DNA of 64,000 bases, taken from assembly GCF_016887565.1 (NCBI RefSeq), contig NZ_CP069396.1, forward strand, positions 9,840,001-9,904,000. Reading direction: 5' to 3'. The DNA is from Archangium violaceum (GTDB lineage: Bacteria; Myxococcota; Myxococcia; Myxococcales; Myxococcaceae). Of this stretch, positions 54,690 to 64,000 are shown in pieces. The position numbers and the translations under genes are program-made. Each line of letters opens with the position of its first letter. Within the stretch, counting starts at the first letter, position 1. Under the pieces are notes generated by a model. That model was given only the letters and a program-made list of their open reading frames with translations, was not told the origin of the DNA and searched no databases.

Positions 54690-55670
54690 TCAGGGGTTGG
54701 CGCCTTCCCGGTCCCGCCGCTGCTGCTCCAGTTGCGCGGGCACCTCCGGCTTGGGCCAGATGAGCGAGGCCACGATGGAGGCCACCAGGATGCCTCCGAT
54801 GATGCCCAGCGACAGCCCGATGGGGACGTGGATGTCGAAGAAGACGATGAGCATCTTCGTGCCCACGAAGCCGAGGATGGCGGCCAGGCCCACCTTGAGC
54901 AGGTGGAACTTCTCCATGAGGCTCGCCACCACGAAGAAGAGCGAGCGCAGGCCCAGGATGGCGCACACGTTGGACGTGTAGACGATGAAGGGGTCCTGGC
55001 TGATGCCCAGCACGGCGGGGATGGAGTCCAGGGCGAAGAGCAGGTCCGTGGCCTCCACCACCATGAGCACCAGGAACAGGGGCGTCACCTTGCGCCGGCC
55101 GTCCTCGATGGTGAAGAAGTTGCTGCCCTCGCCCTGCCGGGCCACCGGCAGCATGCGCCGGGACAGCTTCACGATGAAGGTCTGCTCGGGGTCCGCGGCA
55201 TCGTCGTCGTCCTTGGAGAAGGCCATCTTCGCCGCGGTGAAGACGAGGAAGGCGCCGAAGAGGTAGAGCAGCCAGTGGAAGCGCTGGACGAGCGCGGTGC
55301 CAGCCAGGATGAGCACGGCGCGCATGATGAACGCGCCCATGATGCCCCAGAAGAGCACCCGGTGCTGCACCTCCAGGGCCACCCGGAAGTAGGCGAACAC
55401 CATGAGGAAGACGAAGAGGTTGTCGACCGAGAGCGCGTACTCGATGACGTAGGCCGTCACCCACTGCATGGACTGGGCGGTGGTCCAGTAGCCGAAGTAC
55501 CAGAGGCCCCCGCAGAACAGCAGGCTGAGGACGATCCACACGATCGTCCACCCACCCGCCTCCTTGGGCGTCACCACGTGCTCCTTGCGATGGAAGAGGC
55601 CCAGATCCATGGCCAACATCGCCAGCACGAAGACGTTGAAGCCCACCCAGAGCGCGACTTGTATGTTCAC
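54690..55670 (-). CDS. TerC/Alx family membrane protein
   Basis: 326 aa, GTG start at 55670 with GGGGAA 8 bases upstream. About nine membrane helices with the TerC acidic motifs: AYVIEYALSVDNLFVFLMVF (Glu, Asp-Asn) and VEATDLLFALDSIPAVLGI (Glu, Asp, Asp), consistent with a Mn(II) or metal exporter of the Alx/MntE-like TerC group. A cytoplasmic loop carries DDDDAADPEQTF. I looked for a yybP-ykoY manganese riboswitch upstream and did not find convincing conserved blocks. Confidence 0.92.
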   Translation of the reverse strand: MNIQVALWVGFNVFVLAMLAMDLGLFHRKEHVVTPKEAGGWTIVWIVLSLLFCGGLWYFGYWTTAQSMQWVTAYVIEYALSVDNLFVFLMVFAYFRVALEVQHRVLFWGIMGAFIMRAVLILAGTALVQRFHWLLYLFGAFLVFTAAKMAFSKDDDDAADPEQTFIVKLSRRMLPVARQGEGSNFFTIEDGRRKVTPLFLVLMVVEATDLLFALDSIPAVLGISQDPFIVYTSNVCAILGLRSLFFVVASLMEKFHLLKVGLAAILGFVGTKMLIVFFDIHVPIGLSLGIIGGILVASIVASLIWPKPEVPAQLEQQRRDREGANP

Positions 55671-55773
55671 GAGCGTGTTTCCCCGATGCGGCTGGAGACA
55701 GCCAACCCCCCCGTATAACGGGCGGGAGACCGGCAGTCGACATCCTTGAGAGTCCAAACTTCCGCCCGGGTGA

Positions 55774-57908
<2,135 letters not shown>

Positions 57909-57912
<4 letters not shown>

Positions 57913-60900
57913 CCATCACTCCTCTCCAACAACACCAGCGGGAAGCCCGCCAGCAGGGGAGCCAGGGGCAGCACCGCGCCACCCGCCTGACGACCCGGCC
58001 GGACCTCCTGCCCGGTGAACACGTCCCGGAACGTCATGCTCGCATAGGAACCGGGCAGCTCCAGCGACGTTTCTTCATACGCCCCCGCCAGGCCCCCGGA
58101 AGCAGCCAGGGCGGAGAGCGTATGGCGCGGTGCGGCGGCGATGACGACGGACTGTCCGTGTTCCCGGGCGAGGGCGATCGCCGCGTCCGCGCGCGGGCCC
58201 GCCAGGGTGAGCGCCCGGTACCCGCCATGCCGGAAGAGGGCCGCCTGGCGCTGGCGCAGGCGCAGACCCTCGGCCAGCACGAAGAGCTTGATGCGGCCAT
58301 CGTCCATGTTCGCCGTCAGCCGGGTGCACAGCCCGGCCCGGTCCGCCTCCGCCTCGCGGTCCAGCGCCTCCAGCAGCCGGGCCCGCAGGGTGTAGTCCAC
58401 CGGCCGGCGGTTGTCGGGGTCCACCAGGGACAGGTCCCACAGCTCGCAGCCCTGGTAGGTGTCCACCACCCCGGGCGAGGCCAGCTTCATCAGCTGCTGA
58501 CCCAGTGCGTTGTGCTGCCCGGCCCGCTCGATGTGGCGCTTGAAGGAGCGGATGTCATCCAGGAAGGCGCGGCTGCTGGCCGGGTCCAGGCAGGACTCCA
58601 CGAAGCGCGACACGGCCTCCTCGTAGGACGGATTGGTGTTGGTCCACGAGGTGCGGACCTTGGCCTCCTTGATGGCCTTGAGCATGTACTCGCGGACGCG
58701 GTCGCGGAACCGCGTGAGGGCCTCCCCGGAGAGGGAGGGGCCCATGGGCCAGGCGCCCACCACCGTCTGGTAGAAGAGGTACTCGTCATTGGGGCTGGGC
58801 GCGGGTCCCTCGGGCAGCGAGGCGCGGTGGGGCGCGGTGAGCTTCGACCAGCGAGCCACCCGCTGGCGCCACTCCTCGGGCACCTCCGAGAGGACGTTGA
58901 TGCGCGCGCGCACGTCCTCGCTGCGCTTGGTGTCGTGCGTGCTGGTGGTGAGCATGCTCGCCGGCCAGTGCTCCGCGCGCTCCTGGTTGCGAGAGTGGAA
59001 GACGTCGTCGGTGGTGCCGAACTGCTCCGGCTCTCCCCCCACCTCGTTGAGGGAGACAAGCCGGTTGTAGACGTAGAAGACGGTGTCCTCCAGCCCCTTG
59101 GCCATGACGGGGCCCGTCACCTGCTGCACCTTCATGGCGAAGGCCAGCATCTCCGCCCGCTCGTGCGGCCCCAGGTGCTCCGGGTAGCGCCGCAGCAGCA
59201 CGTCCCCCAGGAAGTCGAAGATGCTGGCGTTGAGGGTGGCGTTGCGCGCCTTGGCGTGCCGCAGCGTGTCCTGGATGTAGCGCACGTCGCGCTCGTCCAG
59301 CTCCGGCCGCCAGTCGTCCACGTAGGTGCGGTAGACGGGGAAGAGCGCGATGAACTCCGCCAGCGCCCGCCGCAGGCTGTTGAGGGTGAAGTCGCGCGAG
59401 CGCCGGTTCATCTCCGACACGCGGTTGAGCCGGTGGGCGAGCACGTTCAGCTCGCTCGACATGAAGTCGCGCAGGATGAGGCGCTTCTTCTCGTAGACCA
59501 GCTCCTCGAAGTCCACCGCTTTACCGATGAAGCGGTAGTACGTCTCCGTCAGCGACGCCTCGGCGTCCGGCCGCACGAAGATGCCCCCCACCGCGTTGGC
59601 GAAGCGGTACCCGGTGGTGCCGTGCACCGCCCAGCCCTCGGGGATGCGCTCGCGGCCCCCTTGAATCTTCTCCACCGCCACGAAGAGCGCCTTGCGCAGC
59701 GGCGAGTCCACGTGCGCCCCCGCCTCCGCCTGCCAGCGCTCGCGCAGCCGCCGCTCCACCTCCGGCCACTTCGCGGACAGCTCGCGATGCTCGGCGTCGA
59801 AGAGGGCCCTCGCCCGCTCCACGAAGTACTGCTCCTGCAGGTTGAGGAAATAGGCCGTCGGATCATAGAGCCCGTCCGGGTGGTCGATGCGCAACCCGGT
59901 GACGCAGCCCTGACGCAACCAGTCGAAGATGCGCTGGTGGGCCTCGGCGAACACGTCCGGGTCCTCCACCCGGATGGCGGCCAGCCCGTTGATGTCGAAG
60001 AAGCGACGGTAGTTGATCTCCTCCCCCGCCACGCGCCAGTCGGCCAGCCGGTAGCAGCACCCCTCCAGCAGCGCGTCCAGCTCGTCGAAGGAGCGCGGGT
60101 TGCCCGGGGTGCCGTTGAGGGCCCGCACGTTGGTCTCGATGTGCGCGGCCATCTCGGGGCTGGCCTCGGCCAGGGCGGCCAGGCGGCGCTTGATGACCTC
60201 CTTCTCGCGGTTGCGCTCGATGACCAGGGAGCGCTCGGTCTCCGTGCGCGCGGGCAGGTTGCGGATGGCGGTGAGGATGGAGTGCAGCTCCAGCAGGTGC
60301 GGATGCTCCGCCCCCAGCCGGCTCTCCAGCCCCTCCAGGTCGCGGCGCAGCACCCGCCCGTACTGCCCGGGGGCCACCGGGAGGACGCGGTCGTAGTAGT
60401 GGACCCGGAAGGCCCCGTCCTGGAAGCCCAGCCTCAGCTCGCCCCGCTCCAGCACCACCCCGTACTGATCCCCCAGCACCGGCAGGAGGACCTTGTCCTT
60501 CAGCTCGTCCTTCACCGGGCTCCAGTCGATGTCGAAGAAGCGCGCGAACAGGGACGAGGGGCCGTTCTCCAGCACGTCGAACCACAGCGGGTTGAAGGCG
60601 TCGATGCCCATGTGGTTGGGCACCACGTCCAGCACCTGCCCCAGCCCGTGCTCGCGCAGCGTGGCACAGAAGGCCGCGTGCTCCTCGGCCGAGCCCACCT
60701 CCGGGTTGAGCTGCTTGTGGTCCACGCAGTCATAGCCGTGGGTGCTGCCCGGGCTCGCCTTGAGGTAGGGCGAGCAGTAGATGTCCGTCAGCCCCAGCCG
60801 AGCCAGGTAGGGCACAATCTCCCGCGCGGCGGTGAAGGGAAAACCCTTGTGCAATTGAATGCGGTAGGTGGACAGCGGCGTGGCGCGGCCCAGCAGCTCC

Positions 60901-61004
60901 TCCCGCACGCGCCCGTACAGCGTCCCAGCCAGTGCATCCACGCTCGCCTGCCCCATCACCCCGTCTCCTGCCGACACAACCGTCCCCTCGAGTCGCATAT
61001 GCAT
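57909..61004 (-). CDS. treY: Maltooligosyl trehalose synthase
   Basis: Rearranges the reducing end of maltodextrin to an alpha,alpha-1,1 bond. 1031 aa, at the long end for the family. STYRIQLHKGFPFTAAREIVPYL, LGLTDIYCSPYLKASPGSTHGYD, LDVVPNHMGID, GLRIDHPDGLYDP (catalytic Asp) and TTSTHDTKRSEDVRARI are TreY signatures. ATG 61004 (AGGA four bases upstream) or ATG 60998 may be used. treZ, which releases trehalose, is not adjacent on either side in this window. Confidence 0.96.
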
Positions 61005-61100
61005 GCAGTCCTAGGGCCGACGGGCGCTCCTGACCACCACCGAGGCGCCGTTCCGCACGCTAGCCAACGCTCTTCCGACCGACCGCCCCCCTGAAATGCA

Positions 61101-61133
61101 GAGGGCTCGCCACATGTGCGGTGGCGAGCCCTC
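61101..61133 (-). terminator. Strong hairpin after the SWIB gene
   Basis: GAGGGCTCGCCAC, loop ATGTGCG, exact complement: a 13-bp perfect stem 34 bases past the SWIB stop on the minus strand, followed by TGCATTTCAG. It separates the SWIB gene from treY downstream. Confidence 0.7.
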
Positions 61134-61166
61134 CAGGCCTTGCGGCCGATGAAGCCGGTGCCTGGC

Positions 61167-61502
61167 TCAGGTCAGGTTCTTGTTCACCAGCGCCGTCATC
61201 TCGAACATGGTGACGGACTTCTTCCCACCGAAGATGGGCTTGAGCTTGTCGTCGGCGTTGATCTGCCGCTTGTTCTTGGCGTCCTGGAGGTTGTTCTTCT
61301 TGATGTAGTCCCAGATCTTGCTGACGACCTGGGTGCGGGGCAGCGGCTTGTTGCCGACGATCTCCGCCAGAGCGGCGGACGGAGTCATCTCCTTCATGAA
61401 CGCCGCGTTCGGCTTGCGCTTGCCAGCCGCGGACTTCTTGGCGGCGGGAGCCTTCTTCGCGGCGGGAGCCTTCTTCGCGGCGGTGGTCTTCTTGGCGGCC
61501 AT
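61167..61502 (-). CDS. SWIB/MDM2-domain protein with histone H1-like Lys/Ala tail
   Basis: 111 aa. The N-terminal ~30 residues are repeats of AAKKAPAAKK-type, like the C-terminal tail of histone H1 and bacterial Hc1/AlgP-like proteins, suited to DNA binding. Residues ~36-108 form a SWIB domain: PLPRTQVVSKIWDYIKKNNL, RQINADDKLKPIFGGKKSVTMFEMTALVNKNL. SWIB proteins occur in chromatin remodelers and in chlamydiae; bacterial free-standing forms are presumed nucleoid-associated. Divergent from the epimerase gene with a 196-bp, locally AT-richer gap. Confidence 0.93.
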   Translation of the reverse strand: MAAKKTTAAKKAPAAKKAPAAKKSAAGKRKPNAAFMKEMTPSAALAEIVGNKPLPRTQVVSKIWDYIKKNNLQDAKNKRQINADDKLKPIFGGKKSVTMFEMTALVNKNLT

Positions 61503-61620
61503 TCTGTTCGGATCTCCTCCCCCTGATTCGAGTGTCCAGGGGCGTTGCACGGCTTGTTCACACCCTGAGCCGTCGAGCGCTCCTAGCACGCCCGAGGCCG
61601 AAAAACAGCCCTCCGCTGCA

Positions 61621-61648
61621 TTTTTCCCTCTGAGGGCCGAGGGGAAAA
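61621..61648. promoter_or_regulatory. Near-palindrome in the SWIB/epimerase divergent region
   Basis: TTTTTCCCTC, 8 bases, GAGGGGAAAA: arms of about nine bases with one insertion, in the AT-rich heart of the 196-bp divergent gap, 119 bp from the SWIB start and 51 bp from the epimerase start. Possible shared operator. Confidence 0.35.
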
Positions 61649-61698
61649 TAGTGGTTCTCCCTCGGAAGGGAAGAGTGTTTTCTCCGGGAAAGCACACC

Positions 61699-62682
61699 AT
61701 GTTGAACACACTCATCACTGGCGCGAACGGTTTCCTGGGCTCCTGGCTGGTGCGCGCGCTCACCGCGCGGGGACATGTAGCGGCCTGTTTCATCCGTCCC
61801 GGAAGTGACGTGTCGAGTCTGATCGGGTTGGAGTACGAGAGGGTGGAGGGAGACGTGACGGACGCGGCCAGCCTGGCCCGCGCCGTCCAGGGACGGGACG
61901 TGGTCTTCCACCTGGCGGGCCTGCGCCGCGCCGCCACCCGAGAGGACTTCCTGCGCGTCAACGCCGAGGGGACACGGCTGTTGTGCGAGGCCCTGGTGGC
62001 CACCTCCGGGAAGAAGCCGCGGCTGGTGCTGGCCGGCTCGCTGGGTGCCTCGGGGCCCTCCACGAGGGAGCGGCCCCGGACAGAGGAGGACCCCCTGCAA
62101 CCCGCGGAGTGGTACGGCGAGAGCAAGGCCGAGGCCGAGCGCATCGCCTTCTCGTACGCGGACCGGCTGCCGGTGACGGTGGTGCGCCCGCCGCGCATCG
62201 TGGGGCCGGGGGACCGGGAGAACCTCCTCATCTTCAAGCTGGTGTCGCGGGGCCTGCGGCTGGAGCTGGGCGGTGGCCCCCGGCCGCTGACCCTGGTGGA
62301 CGTGGAGGACGTGGTGGACCTGCTGCTACTGCTGGCCGAGCGCGAGGAGGCCCTCGGCCAATCCTTCTTCGTAGGTCACCCCCAGCCCCTCACGCTGGAG
62401 GAGCTGCAGGACATCGCGGCCTCGGAGCTGGGGGTGAAAACGCGCACGGTGCGACTGTCGCCTGGTGTACTGACGGCGCTGGCGAGCGTGGCGGATGGGG
62501 TGACGCGGGTGACGGGCCGGCGCCTGCCCCTCAACCGGAAGTTCGCGCGGCAGCTGCTGGTGCCGGCCTGGACGTGCTCGAGCGCCAAGGCCGAGCGCCT
62601 GCTGGGCTTCCGCGCCACGAGGGACCCCGCCGACTCCATCCGCCGCAGCGCTCGCTGGTACAGGGAGCAGGGGTGGTTGTGA
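61699..62682 (+). CDS. NAD-dependent epimerase/dehydratase (extended SDR)
   Basis: 327 aa. NTLITGANGFLGSWLVRAL (GxxGxxG), VVFHLAGLRR, LAGSLGASGPS, catalytic Tyr-Lys in EWYGESKAEAER and VVRPPRIVGPGDREN define an extended SDR of the dihydroflavonol reductase/3-beta-HSD-like group. Substrate unknown. ATG 61699 is the first start giving the canonical N-terminus. Confidence 0.9.
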   Translation: MLNTLITGANGFLGSWLVRALTARGHVAACFIRPGSDVSSLIGLEYERVEGDVTDAASLARAVQGRDVVFHLAGLRRAATREDFLRVNAEGTRLLCEALVATSGKKPRLVLAGSLGASGPSTRERPRTEEDPLQPAEWYGESKAEAERIAFSYADRLPVTVVRPPRIVGPGDRENLLIFKLVSRGLRLELGGGPRPLTLVDVEDVVDLLLLLAEREEALGQSFFVGHPQPLTLEELQDIAASELGVKTRTVRLSPGVLTALASVADGVTRVTGRRLPLNRKFARQLLVPAWTCSSAKAERLLGFRATRDPADSIRRSARWYREQGWL

Positions 62683-62739
62683 GCTGATGCGTCATCACAA
62701 TCCGGGCGGTGCCACTCCAAATCTCTCAGGAGACATCGC

Positions 62740-63165
62740 ATGCAGCCCACCCCCACACTCCCCATCGCCCCGCTTCCCACCCGAATCGTCCTCCCCAATC
62801 AGTTCGAGCTGGCTGGCAAGGGCATCTCGCTCAGCTTCTCGACCACCAGCATCACCGGCCAGCCCCTTCTGCATTACAAGGACGCCAGGCACGAGGTGAA
62901 CGCGAGGGGAGATGAAATCCGCCAGGTGGAGACGGAGATCGGCACCCTGGTGACCATCACCCTGGAGCCCGACGCCGACGCGGGCGCGCTCCTCTTCACC
63001 GTGTTGATTCCCCGGGCACAGCTCCGGGACACCGCGAGCGAGGTGCGGATCACCACCGAGGGCGTGCTCACCCGCAGCCGCTTCCCCCGGCTCCCCGCCA
63101 ACGCCCAGCTCCAGAAGTACAGCGTGGTCCCCCTCCGCGGCAGCGCCCACTTCATCGTGTCCTGA
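62740..63165 (+). CDS. Small protein of unknown function
   Basis: 141 aa; CAGGAGA lies 7 bases before ATG 62740. No signal peptide. The sequence alternates hydrophobic and polar residues in short runs with conserved-looking turns (GKGISLSFSTTSITGQPLLHYKDA, GTLVTITLEPDADAGALLFTVLIP), suggesting a beta-sandwich. I do not recognise the family. It may be the second gene after the epimerase (57 bp gap). Confidence 0.65.
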   Translation: MQPTPTLPIAPLPTRIVLPNQFELAGKGISLSFSTTSITGQPLLHYKDARHEVNARGDEIRQVETEIGTLVTITLEPDADAGALLFTVLIPRAQLRDTASEVRITTEGVLTRSRFPRLPANAQLQKYSVVPLRGSAHFIVS

Positions 63166-63423
63166 AAGCCGTCGCGAGCAGGTCGCCTCCTATCCCACAC
63201 GAGAGGAGTGGAGGCGCCTGCCCCCGGAAGCGGAGCGCTGCGTCGGGCCCTCGGGCATCCAGGCAGCCAGCCCGAGCTGGCCCTTTTGCGGGAAATCAGC
63301 GGTTGCTCGACTGCCCCACGCGGTCGCCCCCGTCCCGCCTTCTCCGTCGCATTCGGCGAATTCAGCGTCCATTAGCGCGGTTGACACACGCCGGACTCCA
63401 ATGTCAGGAAGCCCGCCTTGTCC
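63166..63423. other. 258-bp gap with a possible hairpin and -35 box
   Basis: CGCCTCC (63184-63190) and GGAGGCG (63210-63216) can pair across a 19-nt loop after the preceding stop. TTGACA at 63381-63386 matches a housekeeping -35 box, 38 bases before the next start, but no good -10 box follows at 16-18 bp. Nothing else seen. Confidence 0.3.
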
Positions 63424-64000
63424 ATGCCCGCGAAAGCTGCCTTCTACGATGTCGACGGGACGCTGGTGAAGACCAACGTCGTCCACGTCTACGCCTATTA
63501 CGCGATGAACCGGGGCTCGCTGCTGGGGACCCTCGGGAGGACCCTGTCCACCGCCGCCAGCGTGCCCCTCTTCGCGGCCATGGACGCGGTGAACCGCAAG
63601 GCCTTCAACGAGTTCTTCTACCGGTACTACGCCGGCCTCTCCGAGGACCGGCTCATCTCCATCGCCGAGGACATGTTCGAGGACGTGCTCAAGCCCGCCC
63701 TCTACGAGCAGACGCGTGACCTCATCGACCAGGCGCGCCGCGTCGGTTGCCGCATCGTGCTCGTCACCGGAGCGCTGGACTTCAGCATGCGCCCGCTGGC
63801 CCGCTACCTGGGCGCGGACGACATGATCGCCAACAAGATGCAGTTCGTTGGCGGCAAGGCCACCGGCAAGGTGATTCCCCCGATCATCGAGGGAGCGAAC
63901 AAGGCCAACGCCATCCGCTCCTACTGCGTCCGCGAGGGCCTGGCGCTCGACCAGTGCCATGGCTACTCCGACAGCGCCTCCGACTACGCGATGCTGTCCG
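63424..64000 (+). CDS. HAD-IB family phosphatase (5' part)
   Basis: 192 codons are visible before the window ends. HAD motif I FYDVDGTLV (nucleophile Asp9, acid Asp11), motif II VLVTGALDF, and motif III/IV region GKVIPPIIEGANKANAIRSYC followed by GYSDSASDYAML with the metal-binding Asp pair. The pattern is that of SerB-like HAD-IB (TIGR01490) hydrolases, which often act on phosphoserine-like or lipid phosphates and may carry an acyltransferase domain further on. The 3' end is outside the window. Confidence 0.88.
   Translation, partial: MPAKAAFYDVDGTLVKTNVVHVYAYYAMNRGSLLGTLGRTLSTAASVPLFAAMDAVNRKAFNEFFYRYYAGLSEDRLISIAEDMFEDVLKPALYEQTRDLIDQARRVGCRIVLVTGALDFSMRPLARYLGADDMIANKMQFVGGKATGKVIPPIIEGANKANAIRSYCVREGLALDQCHGYSDSASDYAMLS

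Noticed and set aside
55671-55773. Possible yybP-ykoY manganese riboswitch before the TerC-family gene
   Set aside because: The leader has a small GGCTG-TCTC-CAGCC stem, but the conserved riboswitch sequence blocks are not present.
61443-61500. Tandem repeats resembling a CRISPR or minisatellite
   Set aside because: They are the codon-level repeats encoding the Lys/Ala tail of the SWIB protein.

Overview
The window is high-GC, gene-dense chromosomal DNA that reads as a myxobacterium of the Cystobacterineae type (Archangium/Cystobacter/Myxococcus relatives). The evidence is two SitA/SitI lipoprotein-toxin/immunity modules of the kind known from Myxococcus kin discrimination, a ferrochelatase with the internal cysteine cluster seen in the myxobacterial enzyme, a NorR-like sigma-54 activator beside a sigma-54 promoter, many lipoproteins, and third-position GC bias throughout. 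I found 49 protein genes (two cut by the window ends). I saw no rRNA, tRNA, CRISPR array or insertion sequence. No gap between genes exceeds 300 bases.

Layout. 0-6.4 kb: end of a DUF3396 immunity-type gene, a Slt-type lytic transglycosylase, a GNAT protein, and on the minus strand a NorR-like sigma-54 activator overlapping a DUF3014 gene. 6.4-8.3 kb: ahpC, ahpD and a dps gene, read divergently from the activator; the shared 229-bp region holds two palindromes and a well-spaced -24/-12 promoter. 8.3-15.5 kb: a small zincin-like protein, two secreted peptidases (S9 and M13), an SDR and a GST-like protein. 15.5-20.8 kb: a lipoprotein, then a polyhydroxyalkanoate-type cluster (short PhaE/phasin-like protein, TetR, class III PhaC-like synthase, alpha/beta hydrolase) and an aminotransferase. 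20.9-27.3 kb: an unrecognised 516-aa protein, zwf, an animal-type heme peroxidase and hemA. 27.3-30.3 kb: a MocR regulator divergent from a cupin/DapA-like pair. 30.3-32.8 kb: a TlpA-like thioredoxin and a RoxA-like di-heme cytochrome. 32.9-37.7 kb: mrfB-mrfA (yprB-yprA) and an AlkA-type glycosylase, a DNA-repair block. 37.8-40.8 kb: two tandem sitA-sitI modules from a local duplication. 40.9-45.2 kb: an FAD/Rieske oxidoreductase, a histidine kinase/receiver pair and a MerR-TipAS regulator. 45.2-51.1 kb: a four-gene overlapping ABC operon of the GldA/GldF/GldG/DUF4340 type and a TIGR01777 SDR. 51.2-55.7 kb: Sua5/TsaC, a lipoprotein, hemH, apaG and a TerC-family gene. 55.8-61.0 kb: treY-treX/glgX. 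61-64 kb: a SWIB protein with a histone-like tail, an epimerase, a small hypothetical protein and the start of a HAD-IB phosphatase.

The most informative reading is the NorR-like regulator. Its GAF domain keeps all the residues that bind the non-haem iron in E. coli NorR at matching spacing, yet it faces an AhpC/AhpD/Dps set instead of a NO reductase. This suggests a nitric-oxide or peroxynitrite defence circuit. The second most informative point is that the spacer between the two sit modules keeps a decayed piece of the neighbouring alkA gene, which records how the modules were duplicated.
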